DNA of 64,000 nucleotides, taken from assembly GCF_014646295.1 (NCBI RefSeq), contig NZ_BMNE01000004.1:558001-622000 (forward strand), read 5' to 3'. Of this stretch, positions 1 to 9,100 are shown one piece after another. The first letter of the stretch is position 1; each line of letters opens with the position of its first letter. A program made the translations under genes and the position numbers. This DNA comes from Nocardia rhizosphaerihabitans (GTDB lineage: Bacteria > Actinomycetota > Actinomycetes > Mycobacteriales > Mycobacteriaceae). The notes under the pieces are model-generated. The model was not told the DNA's origin and did no database searches. It saw only the letters and a list, made by a program, of their open reading frames with translations.

Positions 1-89
1 TCCTGCTGGGCCCTGGCGATGGCGTCCATGCCTTCGCGCACGGTGTCGGCCAGCTCTTCCAACCGGGCGCGCGCCGCCTCGTTCGCCAT
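1..89 (-). CDS. YbaB/EbfC-like protein, N-terminal fragment (cut by window start)
   Basis: Only the first 29 codons are inside the window; the rest lies to the left. The fragment is a charged helix that reads MANEAARARLEELADTVREG and then MDAIARAQQ. It lines up with the N-terminus of the YbaB-like protein at 2682-3164, with the same MxNExAxAxL start and the same I-A-x-x-Q-Q position, so the two are probably paralogues. YbaB/EbfC proteins are small dimeric nucleoid-associated or ESX-associated proteins; EspL of ESX-1 has this fold. The gene starts 51 nt after the stop of the WXG100-like gene at 141-455 on the same strand, so the two probably form an operon. The family call rests on this alignment only. 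Confidence 0.55.
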   Translation of the reverse strand, partial: MANEAARARLEELADTVREGMDAIARAQQ

Positions 90-140
90 CGTTGCTCCTG
101 CCTACCCGTTCGCTGTGCTGCCGTGTTCGGTGCGGTCAGG

Positions 141-455
141 TCAGCGCAGGCTGTCCTCGTTGGCGCGTTCGGCCGTCTGGAACCGGTCGGCGGCCTGGCC
201 GAGTGCGGAGGAATAGGACTGCAGCAGTGACACTTTCGCGGCAACGACGGCCTGCAGGTTGGTGTCCGACGCCGAGTAGCCCTGCTCGCCGCCCGCGAAT
301 TTCTCCCCGAATTCGTCGGCTCCCCAGCGGCCCCAGTGCGCCGAGGAGGCGGCCGACACGGTGCTGAGGATCTGGTCGATGCGGCCAGCCAGGCCGTCGA
401 GATCGCCACCGGTGCCGCGCAGCTTGCTGATGTAGACCTCGACCGGTTGAGTCAT
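141..455 (-). CDS. WXG100-like (Esx family) protein
   Basis: This 104-residue, mostly helical protein has a WG turn in its centre (HWGRWGADEFGEKF), as expected for the helix-turn-helix WXG100 fold of type VII secretion substrates. It is followed by GYSASD, which contains a YxxxD-type secretion signal. The block WGxDxFGxxF followed by GYxAS is shared with the protein at 2346-2666, so the two are paralogues. The ATG at 455 is preceded by a GAGG ribosome binding site about 6 nt upstream. The gene is transcribed leftwards, towards the YbaB-like gene at the window edge. Its likely role is as an exported partner or adaptor for a large effector. That partner is not visible on this side. Confidence 0.75.
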   Translation of the reverse strand: MTQPVEVYISKLRGTGGDLDGLAGRIDQILSTVSAASSAHWGRWGADEFGEKFAGGEQGYSASDTNLQAVVAAKVSLLQSYSSALGQAADRFQTAERANEDSLR

Positions 456-582
456 GTCGCACCTCGGCTCGTCTGGGTGAATCGGATTCGATCATTACAT
501 GAATTCTGAACCATGCCAACGCTAACGAGATCTGAACGGTGGGTGGCTGCGGTGGACGCCGACGACATGGCATGCTCGCTGC

Positions 583-939
583 ATGGCCCGCACGAGCTTC
601 CACGGCGACATCGAGACGGCCAGCCACGAGACGATGCTCGGGCTGGTTCGGGACTGGCTCGCGCAACCGGAACTGGCGATGACCCTGCGGCGGACCGGCT
701 ACGAGACCACCTACCGGGACGACACCATCGAGCTGTACTGCCACGAGGCGGGCACGCCTGGCGCCGGTGACTCCTTCTATCTGCTGGAAGGCATCGTCGA
801 GGCGGAACCGGCCAGGGCGGCGGAGCGGCTGGCGGTGCTCGTCGCGGCCGCCAGGGCCGCCGGGCTGGACTGCTCCATCGACTACGCCGAGGCCGACGCC
901 GACGGCGCGGCGATCGGTGCGGAGTCGACCATCGCGTGA
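583..939 (+). CDS. hypothetical 118-residue acidic protein
   Basis: I do not recognise this gene. The product is small and acidic, with a mixed alpha/beta pattern (SFHGDIETAS at the start, LYCHEAG and YLLEGIVEAEP in the middle) and no signal peptide or membrane segment. Third codon positions are strongly GC-rich, as in neighbouring genes, which supports real coding. No clear ribosome binding site precedes the ATG at 583, and no in-frame upstream start was found, so the message may be leaderless. It lies between two divergent WXG100 modules. In size and composition it could be an immunity protein for a toxin encoded nearby, but nothing in the sequence proves that. Confidence 0.6.
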   Translation: MARTSFHGDIETASHETMLGLVRDWLAQPELAMTLRRTGYETTYRDDTIELYCHEAGTPGAGDSFYLLEGIVEAEPARAAERLAVLVAAARAAGLDCSIDYAEADADGAAIGAESTIA

Positions 940-969
940 GGTGGGCTAGGGTGCGTGGGCGGAGGACGA

Positions 970-1668
970 ATGGCTGAGATGTCCGGGGCCGAGGCGGAAT
1001 TGCGCAGACTCGGCGAGTCGCTGCTCACGCAGGTGCGCGGCATCGCCGCGCTGGTCACACCGGCGGCGGTGATCCCCGATTCCGCGCTGCCCGCCGCGCC
1101 CGAGGTCGCCGAATGGACCGATCCGCTGCGCTACCGGTTCAGCCTGCGCGCCCAGACCGCCCTGCCCGCCGAGATACCCGCGGACGAGGCGGTGCGCCGC
1201 ACCGTCGAGGCCTTCGCCGCAGGCGGTTTCGACATCGCGGAGGAGCGACGCGCGGGCACCGTCGCCGCGCGGATCGTGGTGACCGGCAACCGCGACGGGT
1301 TCCGCATCGATGTGCGGGTCTGGCCCGAGACCGGCGACGTCGTGTACGCGGGTGTCACGCCGGCGCTGGCTCTGCGGGCACCGCAGGCCGCGGAACTGCC
1401 CGAACCCGTGCGCACGCGGGCGACCGTCGAGCCGGGGCACGTGCTCTGCTACGAGTGCGACGGGCTCGGCTGGTGCCCGGCCTGCGGCGGCCGCGGCTGG
1501 GTCCTCGACGACGCCGGTGTCCGGCAGCCGTGCCCGGAGTGTCGCGAGCAGCGGGTCTGCCCGATCTGCCGCGGCGCCGGTCAGTTGCAGATCGCGCGGC
1601 TGCGCCCGGCCGAGCGGGCGTTCTACCCCGAGCTCGCCGGGCGGCCCGACGGAGAGGACGAGTCATGA
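970..1668 (+). CDS. hypothetical protein with DnaJ-type CxxCxGxG zinc motifs
   Basis: The 232-residue product has an alpha/beta N-terminal part and a cysteine-rich C-terminal part. The latter carries four CxxC pairs, three of them in the DnaJ zinc-finger form CxxCxGxG: CYECDGLG, CPACGGRG and CPICRGAG. The fourth is CPEC. This predicts two zinc sites, but there is no J domain, so it is not DnaJ. A GTG at 955 would extend the frame by five codons. I chose the ATG at 970 because a GGAGG at 961-965 sits just upstream. The stop overlaps the next start (ATGA), so the gene is translationally coupled to the one at 1665. A function in folding or assembly of secreted partners is possible but unproven. 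Confidence 0.7.
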   Translation: MAEMSGAEAELRRLGESLLTQVRGIAALVTPAAVIPDSALPAAPEVAEWTDPLRYRFSLRAQTALPAEIPADEAVRRTVEAFAAGGFDIAEERRAGTVAARIVVTGNRDGFRIDVRVWPETGDVVYAGVTPALALRAPQAAELPEPVRTRATVEPGHVLCYECDGLGWCPACGGRGWVLDDAGVRQPCPECREQRVCPICRGAGQLQIARLRPAERAFYPELAGRPDGEDES

Positions 1669-2204
1669 CGACGGCCCTACCGCTGGCGCGCACGAATGCC
1701 GAAGCGCGCCTGTTCCTCCGGCTGCGGCCGTGCGCGACGTGCGGGGTGGCACGGTGCGAGTTCCGCAGTTCGGTGATCACGGCCGACGGACCTGCGAGCC
1801 GGTATGTGGGGGAGTGCGCGGCGTGCGGGACGCGGCGCGAATACGTGTTCCGGCTGCCCGAGCGGATCCTGCCGCCGCCGGCCGAGCAGGTCCGCTTCGG
1901 CGCCGACGAGCCCTCGCAACTGCTCGATCCCGGTGAGTGGCTGCGCTATTCGCGGATCTGCGCCGACCAGGCCGGACCCGACGACCCGGAACGAACCGCG
2001 ACGGCACGACACGCGCTGGCGACCGCCCTCGCCGCCGTGACGGAAGTGCTGAAGTTCATCCCGGTCGACGCGCCGTCGGTACCGGCGGCGGCCTTCGTCA
2101 CGACCGAAGGGCGGGCGCTGTTCGCCGCCGAACCAGGCAGTTTCGACCGCGACCGGCTCGCGGCCGTCCGCGCGCACTACGCGGAGCGCCTCGCGCGGTG
2201 GTGA
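1665..2204 (+). CDS. hypothetical protein with N-terminal Cys4 zinc knuckle
   Basis: This 179-residue protein has two CxxC pairs in its first third (CATCGVARC and CAACGTRREY), spaced like a zinc ribbon. The rest is helical, ending in a basic helix (RAHYAERLARW). Its ATG overlaps the stop of the preceding zinc-motif gene by 4 nt, so the two are co-translated and probably act together. I found no match to a named family from memory. The pair lies between two WXG100 and YbaB modules, which suggests it serves the same secretion and effector system, but that is context only. Confidence 0.65.
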   Translation: MTTALPLARTNAEARLFLRLRPCATCGVARCEFRSSVITADGPASRYVGECAACGTRREYVFRLPERILPPPAEQVRFGADEPSQLLDPGEWLRYSRICADQAGPDDPERTATARHALATALAAVTEVLKFIPVDAPSVPAAAFVTTEGRALFAAEPGSFDRDRLAAVRAHYAERLARW

Positions 2205-2345
2205 GCGGGTGTCGCCCGCGGTGCGGTGGGTACTCACCATTCATGTTGTCGTAACGAAGTATTCGCCGACCACTGTCATTCTGTTGCGCAGGCAAACGAG
2301 TTGTGGTGTGGTCGGGTGCACCGACGCTGGAGGATGGGGAACGCG

Positions 2346-2666
2346 ATGGCGGAGAAGTTCCAGTACGAGCCGCTGCTCTTCCGGCGGGCCGCCGCCAAGA
2401 CGGGTTCGGTGCGCGACCAGATCAACGGGGTCATCGACCGGCTGGAAACCGCGGCGACCGCGCGCGGTGCCTGCTGGGGCAGTGACACTTTCGGCAACAA
2501 CTTCTACAACGGCGACGCCAACAACGGTTACGGCGCGTCCAAGACGAACAGCACCGACAGCGCACGGACGATGGCGGAGAACATGAACTCGTTCTCCACC
2601 GGACAGCTCGAGAGTGCCCGTCTGCTGGAGCAGATGGAAAAGGGCAACTATGACGGTATGCGCTAA
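2346..2666 (+). CDS. WXG100-like (Esx family) protein upstream of the giant effector
   Basis: The 106-residue helical protein has a central WG turn (ACWGSDTFGNNF) and a GYGAS block shared with the divergent paralogue at 141-455. It fits the WXG100 fold. An in-frame ATG at 2334 is possible, but a GGGGA at 2336-2340 places the start at 2346 with 5 nt spacing. The YbaB-like gene follows after 15 nt, and the giant gene after a further 15 nt, so the three form an operon. By analogy with LXG and CpnT-type systems, where small helical partners bind the effector head, this protein may pair with the WXG100-like head of the giant protein. The GTAACGAA motif at 2251-2258 lies in the promoter region. Confidence 0.78.
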   Translation: MAEKFQYEPLLFRRAAAKTGSVRDQINGVIDRLETAATARGACWGSDTFGNNFYNGDANNGYGASKTNSTDSARTMAENMNSFSTGQLESARLLEQMEKGNYDGMR

Positions 2667-2681
2667 GGGGCCCGTTCCAGC

Positions 2682-3164
2682 ATGACGAACGAACACGCGA
2701 AGGCGCAGCTCGCCGACATTCTCGAGGGCGTGCAGGCGCAGATGCGCGCGATCGCGCAGGTGCAGCAGGACCGCGCCAGAATCGTCGCCAGCGCGACGGT
2801 GCGCAAGCGCGTCACCGTGTCGGTGAACGCCGACTTCAAGGTGATCGAGACCAAATTCAGTTCCGACATCGACGATCTCACCTACCCGGAGATCGCCAGG
2901 GCGGTGACCGAGGCGGCGCAGCAGGCCTGTGCCGAGGTCGCGCGGCAGACCGCGGCGATGATCTCGCCGATCCAGGACGGCCACACCCGGCTGCCCAAGA
3001 TCACCGACCTGGTCGACGACATGCCGGATCTGCTGGTTCCGCAGCCGGTGGAGGCGTCGCTGGCGCCGCCGAACGCGCCGGAGCGACTGGAGGATTCGCC
3101 CGCCGAGCCGCAGTACGAGGCGGCGCCGAACCGGCCGGGTTCCGCCACCGACTCGAGCTGGTGA
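2682..3164 (+). CDS. YbaB/EbfC-like protein
   Basis: The 160-residue product begins with a helix (residues 1-35, ending VQAQMRAIAQVQQD). A beta-rich segment (VRKRVTVSVNADFKVIETKF) and a second helix (YPEIARAVTEAAQQACAEVA) follow, which is the order of the YbaB/EbfC fold. The last 50 residues are a Pro/Glu-rich tail. YbaB-fold proteins recur in ESX loci, for example EspL. The gene sits between the WXG100-like gene and the giant gene with 15-nt gaps, so it is part of that operon. It may act as an adaptor or chaperone for the giant protein rather than as a DNA-binding protein. That role is inferred. Confidence 0.65.
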   Translation: MTNEHAKAQLADILEGVQAQMRAIAQVQQDRARIVASATVRKRVTVSVNADFKVIETKFSSDIDDLTYPEIARAVTEAAQQACAEVARQTAAMISPIQDGHTRLPKITDLVDDMPDLLVPQPVEASLAPPNAPERLEDSPAEPQYEAAPNRPGSATDSSW

Positions 3165-3179
3165 CTCGAGTAACTTCGC

Positions 3180-6100
3180 ATGGCAGAACTTCCTGCAGCG
3201 CTCGCCTGGTTGAAGTACCCCGCGGGCATGGAGTGGCCCGAGGGCGAAGAAGATCAGCTCTGGGGCCTGTCCGGCGACTGGAAGCAGGCGGCTGACGAGC
3301 TTCGCGCGATCCTCGACGACATCGACGCGGCCAAAGCGGCCTCGCTGGCCGCCTATCCGGTCGGCCAGGGTGTCGAGGAGATGATCAAGGGCTTCGACTC
3401 CATGCGCACCGGCGACGGTGGCGACAAGGACCAGTCGCTGGAGAAGCTGGCCGAAACCTTCGACGAGGTCGCCAAATCGGTCTTCGACGCCGGTACCGAG
3501 ATCGAGTACACGAAGATCATGTTCGTCTCGTCGCTGGCGCTGCTCGCGGCCGAGATCGCGCTGTGCTGGGTGCCGCCGACGCCCGCGTCGCCCCTGCTGC
3601 AGGCCACCGCCATCGGGATCACCCGAATCGCCGTCCGGATCCTCGGGCAGACCCTGGTGCGCGCGCTGGTGCGCGTCGCCAGGCAGGCCTTCATCAAGGC
3701 CATGCTGAAGTTCCTGGCCAGGCACGTGGCCATCGACTTCATCCTCGGCACGATGCAGGAACTCGGCACCCAGGCCTGGCAGGTCAGCCAGGGCCACCGG
3801 GACGAGATCAACCACCGGCAGTTGCTGGTCACCATGGTGAGTTCGGCCGCGGGTGGTGCGGCGGCGGGCCCGTTCGCCGGTCTGCTGGGCGACAAGATCA
3901 TCGGCGACCGGCTGAACAAGTGGCTCAAGGCCGCGATCACCGGCCCCGCCGCCGGCTTGATGGGCGCCGAGGCGGGCAACGTCGCCGCCATCGCCACCCA
4001 GCTGGGTATCGACTGGCACGACACCGGCAGTTTCGACAAGGCGTGGGACAACGCGACCAAGGCGTTCATGAACCACGACCCGCTGATGTTCACCGCGGGC
4101 GCCTCCAACGGCCTGCTGTCCAGCCTCAGCGGTACCGGCGCGCACACGTGGAAGGCGGGCAGGGCCGCGGCCACACCCGGTGTCGACACGATGAGCGCGC
4201 CGAGCTTCAGCGATCAGATCGACGCCATCGTCGGGATCGACAGGTCCGACGGCGCGGGCGAGGGTGACGGCGGCGCGACCAGGGACGACGGCGCGACCCG
4301 CACCGACGACGGCGCGGGCGACGGTGACACCCGGACCAGATCCGACGACGACACCGGCGTCGGCGAGAACCGCGCGGGCGACGGCACCAGGGACGGCGCG
4401 AACACCACCGACAGCCGCGACGACGGACCGGTGCGCACCAGCGGTGCCTCCGGCTCCGGCGCGGGTGGCGGCGACGGGTCGACGATGCGTCCCGCCGCCG
4501 CGAGCAGCGGTGACGGTGAATCCGGTGGCCGCGGTGAATCCGAGGGCACCGGCGAGCGGAAGGTCACCGCGGACGACGAGGGCGGACGGGCAGGCGATGC
4601 CGCCGACACGCGCCGCACCGGCGAGGATTCGCCGACCGGCGAGGCCGCCGCCGATCAGGACCGGGTCGACGCGGACGGCCGGGCCGGAGCGGAGCCGACG
4701 GCGGAAAATGGTGTGAGCCACCGTGATTCGGTGAACACTCCCGAGGCGCAGCGCGCGGGCGTTCCGTTGGGCGCCGATGCGCTGCAGGGTGGCGATCTCG
4801 GGGTCCGCGGCACAGCCGACTCCACCGCCCCGGTCACCGGTGCGGCCGACTCGACCGCGACGCGCGCGGATTCCGCCACCGCGGCTCCCGTCGTCACGCA
4901 GGCCGCGTCCGCGGCGGCGAGTAGTCCCGCCCCCGCCGCGCAAGCCCCGGCGGCGGGTGAAACCCGCGGCGCCCCCGCATCTTCCGCGCCGGCGCGCGGT
5001 GTGGCCGGGGACCTGCGCACCGGGACGGGGCCGGAGGCCGACTCGGCGCTGCGGACCGAATCCGGCGACGGTGTCACCGACGCTACGACCGATACCACCG
5101 TCGACCGGACGGCCGATTCCAGCGCGGACGCCGACGGCGACGCCACCGCCGACCCCACCCGCGCCGGCGCGCCCGACCGGGAGACCACCGCCCCGAAGGC
5201 CGCCGACAGCCGCGCAGGCCTGGCCGACGGTGGCTCGACCGGCGCGGACAGTCAGCCGACGGTGCGCGCCGACCATGCCGACAGCGAGGTACCGCAGCAG
5301 CGGCAGGTCGCCGAGACCGGGGAGACCCGCACCGCCGAACCCGGCACCCCCGAGGCCGGGGTGGCGCCGATCCTGCCGATCACCCCCGGCACGGACGCGC
5401 CTGCTCGCACGCCGCGCAGGCGCGCGGGCGTCCCGCTCAACGATCCGGGCCCGACCGGGGCCGACCCGGCCGACCGGAGCAGCGACCGGCCCGATCGCAG
5501 GGCCGATCCCGATGCCGGAACCACCGACCGCACCGCGGATTACGATCACCTGCTGCCGAACGGCCAGCGCGTGGTCTACACGCCGACCGCCACCTCGATC
5601 GGTAACGACGCCAGTACCGACAACGTCCGCAACAACCTGCGCAACGAGGGCATGCACGACGTGATCGTGCACGGCACCCGGTCCGGCCACCCGAGCCCGG
5701 GCCACCAGGGCCGGGTCGATCCGGCGGTCATCGCCCAGACGATCCTGGACAACCCGAACTATGTGCGGGGGACTCCGGTCCGGCTGATGTCGTGCCACGC
5801 GGGCGCCGACGGCAGCTGGGCCCAGGAGCTGGCCGATCTGATCGGGGCGCCCGTGCACGCGCCGACGAAGGAGGTCGGCACCCGGAATCTGCCCGACCAG
5901 CCGGCGGAACTGGTCGGCGGCGAATGGCGCAGCTTCGAGCCGGGCAACGCCGTCGCGGGTCTCGCGGCCGACGACGGTGCGGCCGATTCGGCCGGTCCGC
6001 GTGCCGATTTCGGCGACCTGACCGACGACCAGCGAATGGGCGAGCAGGGCAGGTCACGCGCGGAACTGGAAGCCGCGCTCGGCGGTCCGCTGCACGACTT

Positions 6101-9100
6101 CCCCGATCCCGGCGGCAACCTGCCCCGGCACCAGGGCATCGTCGACGAGCTGATGCGGATGGCCGCGGACGCCGACCCGCGCGACATCGCCCGCGGCGCC
6201 GGCCCGCGCGCGTTCGTGGTCGACCAGTTCGTCAGCCCCGGCCAGGGGCTGATCGTCGGTGGCGCCCCGTATGCCATGGTGGTCGGGCTCGACCCGGCGA
6301 CCGGGCAGCATCGCGTCGAGATCCTCGACCCGCGCACCGGCGCACGGCATCCGTACCCCCTGCCGACGCCCCGTGACCTGCACACGGTGTCGGCGGTCCT
6401 GATGGACTCCCACGGCAATCCCGTGCAGCCGCGCGGCCTTGACCCACGGCAGGCCCCGGCCGCCCCGGACCGGCAGGCGCCGCAGAGCGATCCGCGCTCG
6501 CCCGCGGCCGATCCCCGCCTCGCCTTCGCCGCCGACCGTGGCGAGGCGGGCGCGGGCAGCCGCGACGGTGTCCGGCTGCTCGACCCGGACGAGGCCTACG
6601 AGCTGGGCCGGACACCCGACCAGGGCGACGGCGTCCCGCCGCGGCCTGATCTCGACGTGGCCGGCCGGGCCGACGACGTCGTCGACCACATCCGCCGCAC
6701 CCTGAGCGAACCCGGCGCGCTCGATCCCGGCGGTGACCTGCGGAATCTGCGTGACCAGCTGGACGCGCTGGTGACCCGGCTCGACGGCGAACTGGGCGAC
6801 CGGCTCGCGGCGGCCGACCCTGCCACCCGCCGTGCGGTCATCGCCGACGCGATGGACCAGCTGCTCTCCCGGAACTCGCCCGAGACCGTCCGCGACGCGC
6901 TCGAGGACAGCGTGCGCGACCACAGCCCGTGGGAGCCGTTGTCGCGCAACGACAGCGGCGACATCGCCGATCCGCCGGTCCGGTTCTACAGTCCGGACGA
7001 GGCCTACGAGGCCGGCCGCAATCCCGATCTCGAGCGGGACGCGCCGTTCGGTCCCGCCGTCGACGGGGACGCGCTGCGACCGGCGAACGCGGGCTCGCCG
7101 CGCACCCTCGACGATCTGCGGCGGGCGCACCCCGACCTGTCGTTCGACGAGCTGCGCGACCTGCGCGACGCTTCCTATCGGGACGCCGGGATGGAGCCGC
7201 CGCCGCTGTCGCGCGAGAGCCTGGACAACCTGCTCGATCAGGTCTGGGCGAACCGGGACTCCATCCGCGACCCGATGGACGTCTACGACCTGTATTCGAA
7301 TGCGCCGGAACCCAATACGGTCACCGACGCGCAGGCCTACACCCGCGCGATCGCCGATATCGTCGACAACGGATCCGATGTCCGCCGGGCGATGCTCCAG
7401 GCCGGGATGAACCTGCCGATGCAGCCGGGCGAGACCGACGTGCTCTCGCTGATGCCGTGGCATTTCGTGCATTTCCAGCGGACCGGCGAGCTCGGCCGGA
7501 TTCCCGTGGACTACCGGGTGTACGTGAATCCCCGCATCGATGCCGCGCCCGCGCTGATGCGGGACCTGGTGCGCGACATCATCGATCGGCCCGACGCGTT
7601 TCCCGGTGTGCGCACCGCGAAGATCACCTCGCCGACCGCGGAGCGGTCCGACGCGATCGTGGTCTACGTGCGTGACATGGCTGATGTCGAGCAGGTGACC
7701 CAGTGGCTGCGCGACTACCGCGACCGCAACGGTGACGTCTTCCTGTTCGACGCGCCACCGATGACGCAGCAGGTGCTCGACGGTGTGGGTATCGGCGCGC
7801 ACCCGAAGGGGCAGAGTTTCGGCCATGTCCGGGCGGTCGCGATCCAGCAGGCGCTGGATACGGTCATGGCGAACCGCGGTACCTTCGCGGACTTCCTGGC
7901 CGAGGTGCAGCGCGTCCTGCCCGGCGCAGGCGTCGACCCGGACAGCCCGCATCTGCGCCACGATCCCGACGCGCCACGGGCCTGGCCGGACCGCAGCGGC
8001 TTCGACCGGATGGGCGCGGACGAGCCGGTCGGCCCCGCCGCCGACGGCGACCCCCGCCGGAGCACGCCGTCGGATCGCGGCCGCGACGAGACGCCCGAAC
8101 GGGCCGCCCGCCGCCGCGCCGAACAGGCCGACGCGCAGGCCGACGCTGCCGCGAACCGGGCGAATTTCCTGCACGGACTGGCCGATTCGGTGGCCGACGG
8201 CGGACCGCTCACCCGCGACGGCGATTCGGTCGACGCGGTTCGTGGTCGCGCCTGGCAGGCCGACTGGGACGCCCGTCAGCAGCGGTCCGCTGCCGATCAG
8301 CTGTGGCAGGCAGCGGGTGGCAGGCCGGAAAGTCCTGCGGCGGTGCCGGATCCGCGGCTGGGCTGGATGGCGAGCCCGGACGATTCGGCGACTGCCGATC
8401 CACGGGCGGGCCGGACTCCGGACGCCCCTGCGGCGACTGCCGATCGGGAGCGGGTCGATCCACGTCTTGGCTTCCGCTTGGAACCCGAGGTGTCGCGGAC
8501 GGATTCGCAACCGGCGCGCGACACCGCGGAACCGGTCCGGTTCTACAGCCCGGAGGAGGCCTACGAGGCGGGCCGCGATCCCGATCTCGAACGGGACGCG
8601 CCGTTCGGCCCCGCCGTCGACGAGGACGGGCCCCGGCCCGCCGACGCGGCGCCGCCGCGCACCCTGGACGATCTGCGGCGGGCGCATCCGGATCTGTCCT
8701 TCGACGATCTGCTCGGGCTGCGGGAAGCGGCGTACCGGGACGCCGGTATGGAGCCGCCGCCGCTGTCGCGGGAGAGCCTCGACAGCTTCCTCGACCGCGT
8801 CTGGGCCGCCGGTGACGCGATCCGGACCAGCAGGGACATCTACGACCTGTATTCGCTGGCGCACGAGCCCAACAGCGTGTCCGATCCCGATGGCTACGTG
8901 CGTGCCCTCGCCGACATCCTGGTGGGCAACCCCGACCTCCGGTTCGTGATGCGGCAGGGGATCCACGGCCCCGGGATGGTGCTGCCGGAAACCGTCGGCG
9001 ACCTGGGGACGGACTTCCACTTCCTGCACTTCAACCGGCCGGGCGCCGATTTCCCGGTCGGGTACCGGGTGTATGTGAACCCGCGGATCGATGCCGCGCC

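Noticed and set aside
955..969. GTG at 955 as the start of the zinc-motif gene
   Set aside because: It adds MGGGR-type codons that overlap the GGAGG at 961-965, which is better explained as the ribosome binding site of the ATG at 970.
4220..5530. RTX-type calcium-binding repeats in the D/G-rich linker of the giant protein
   Set aside because: The segment is rich in DDG and GDG, but the nonapeptide GGxGxDxUx pattern is not repeated. It reads as a disordered acidic linker.
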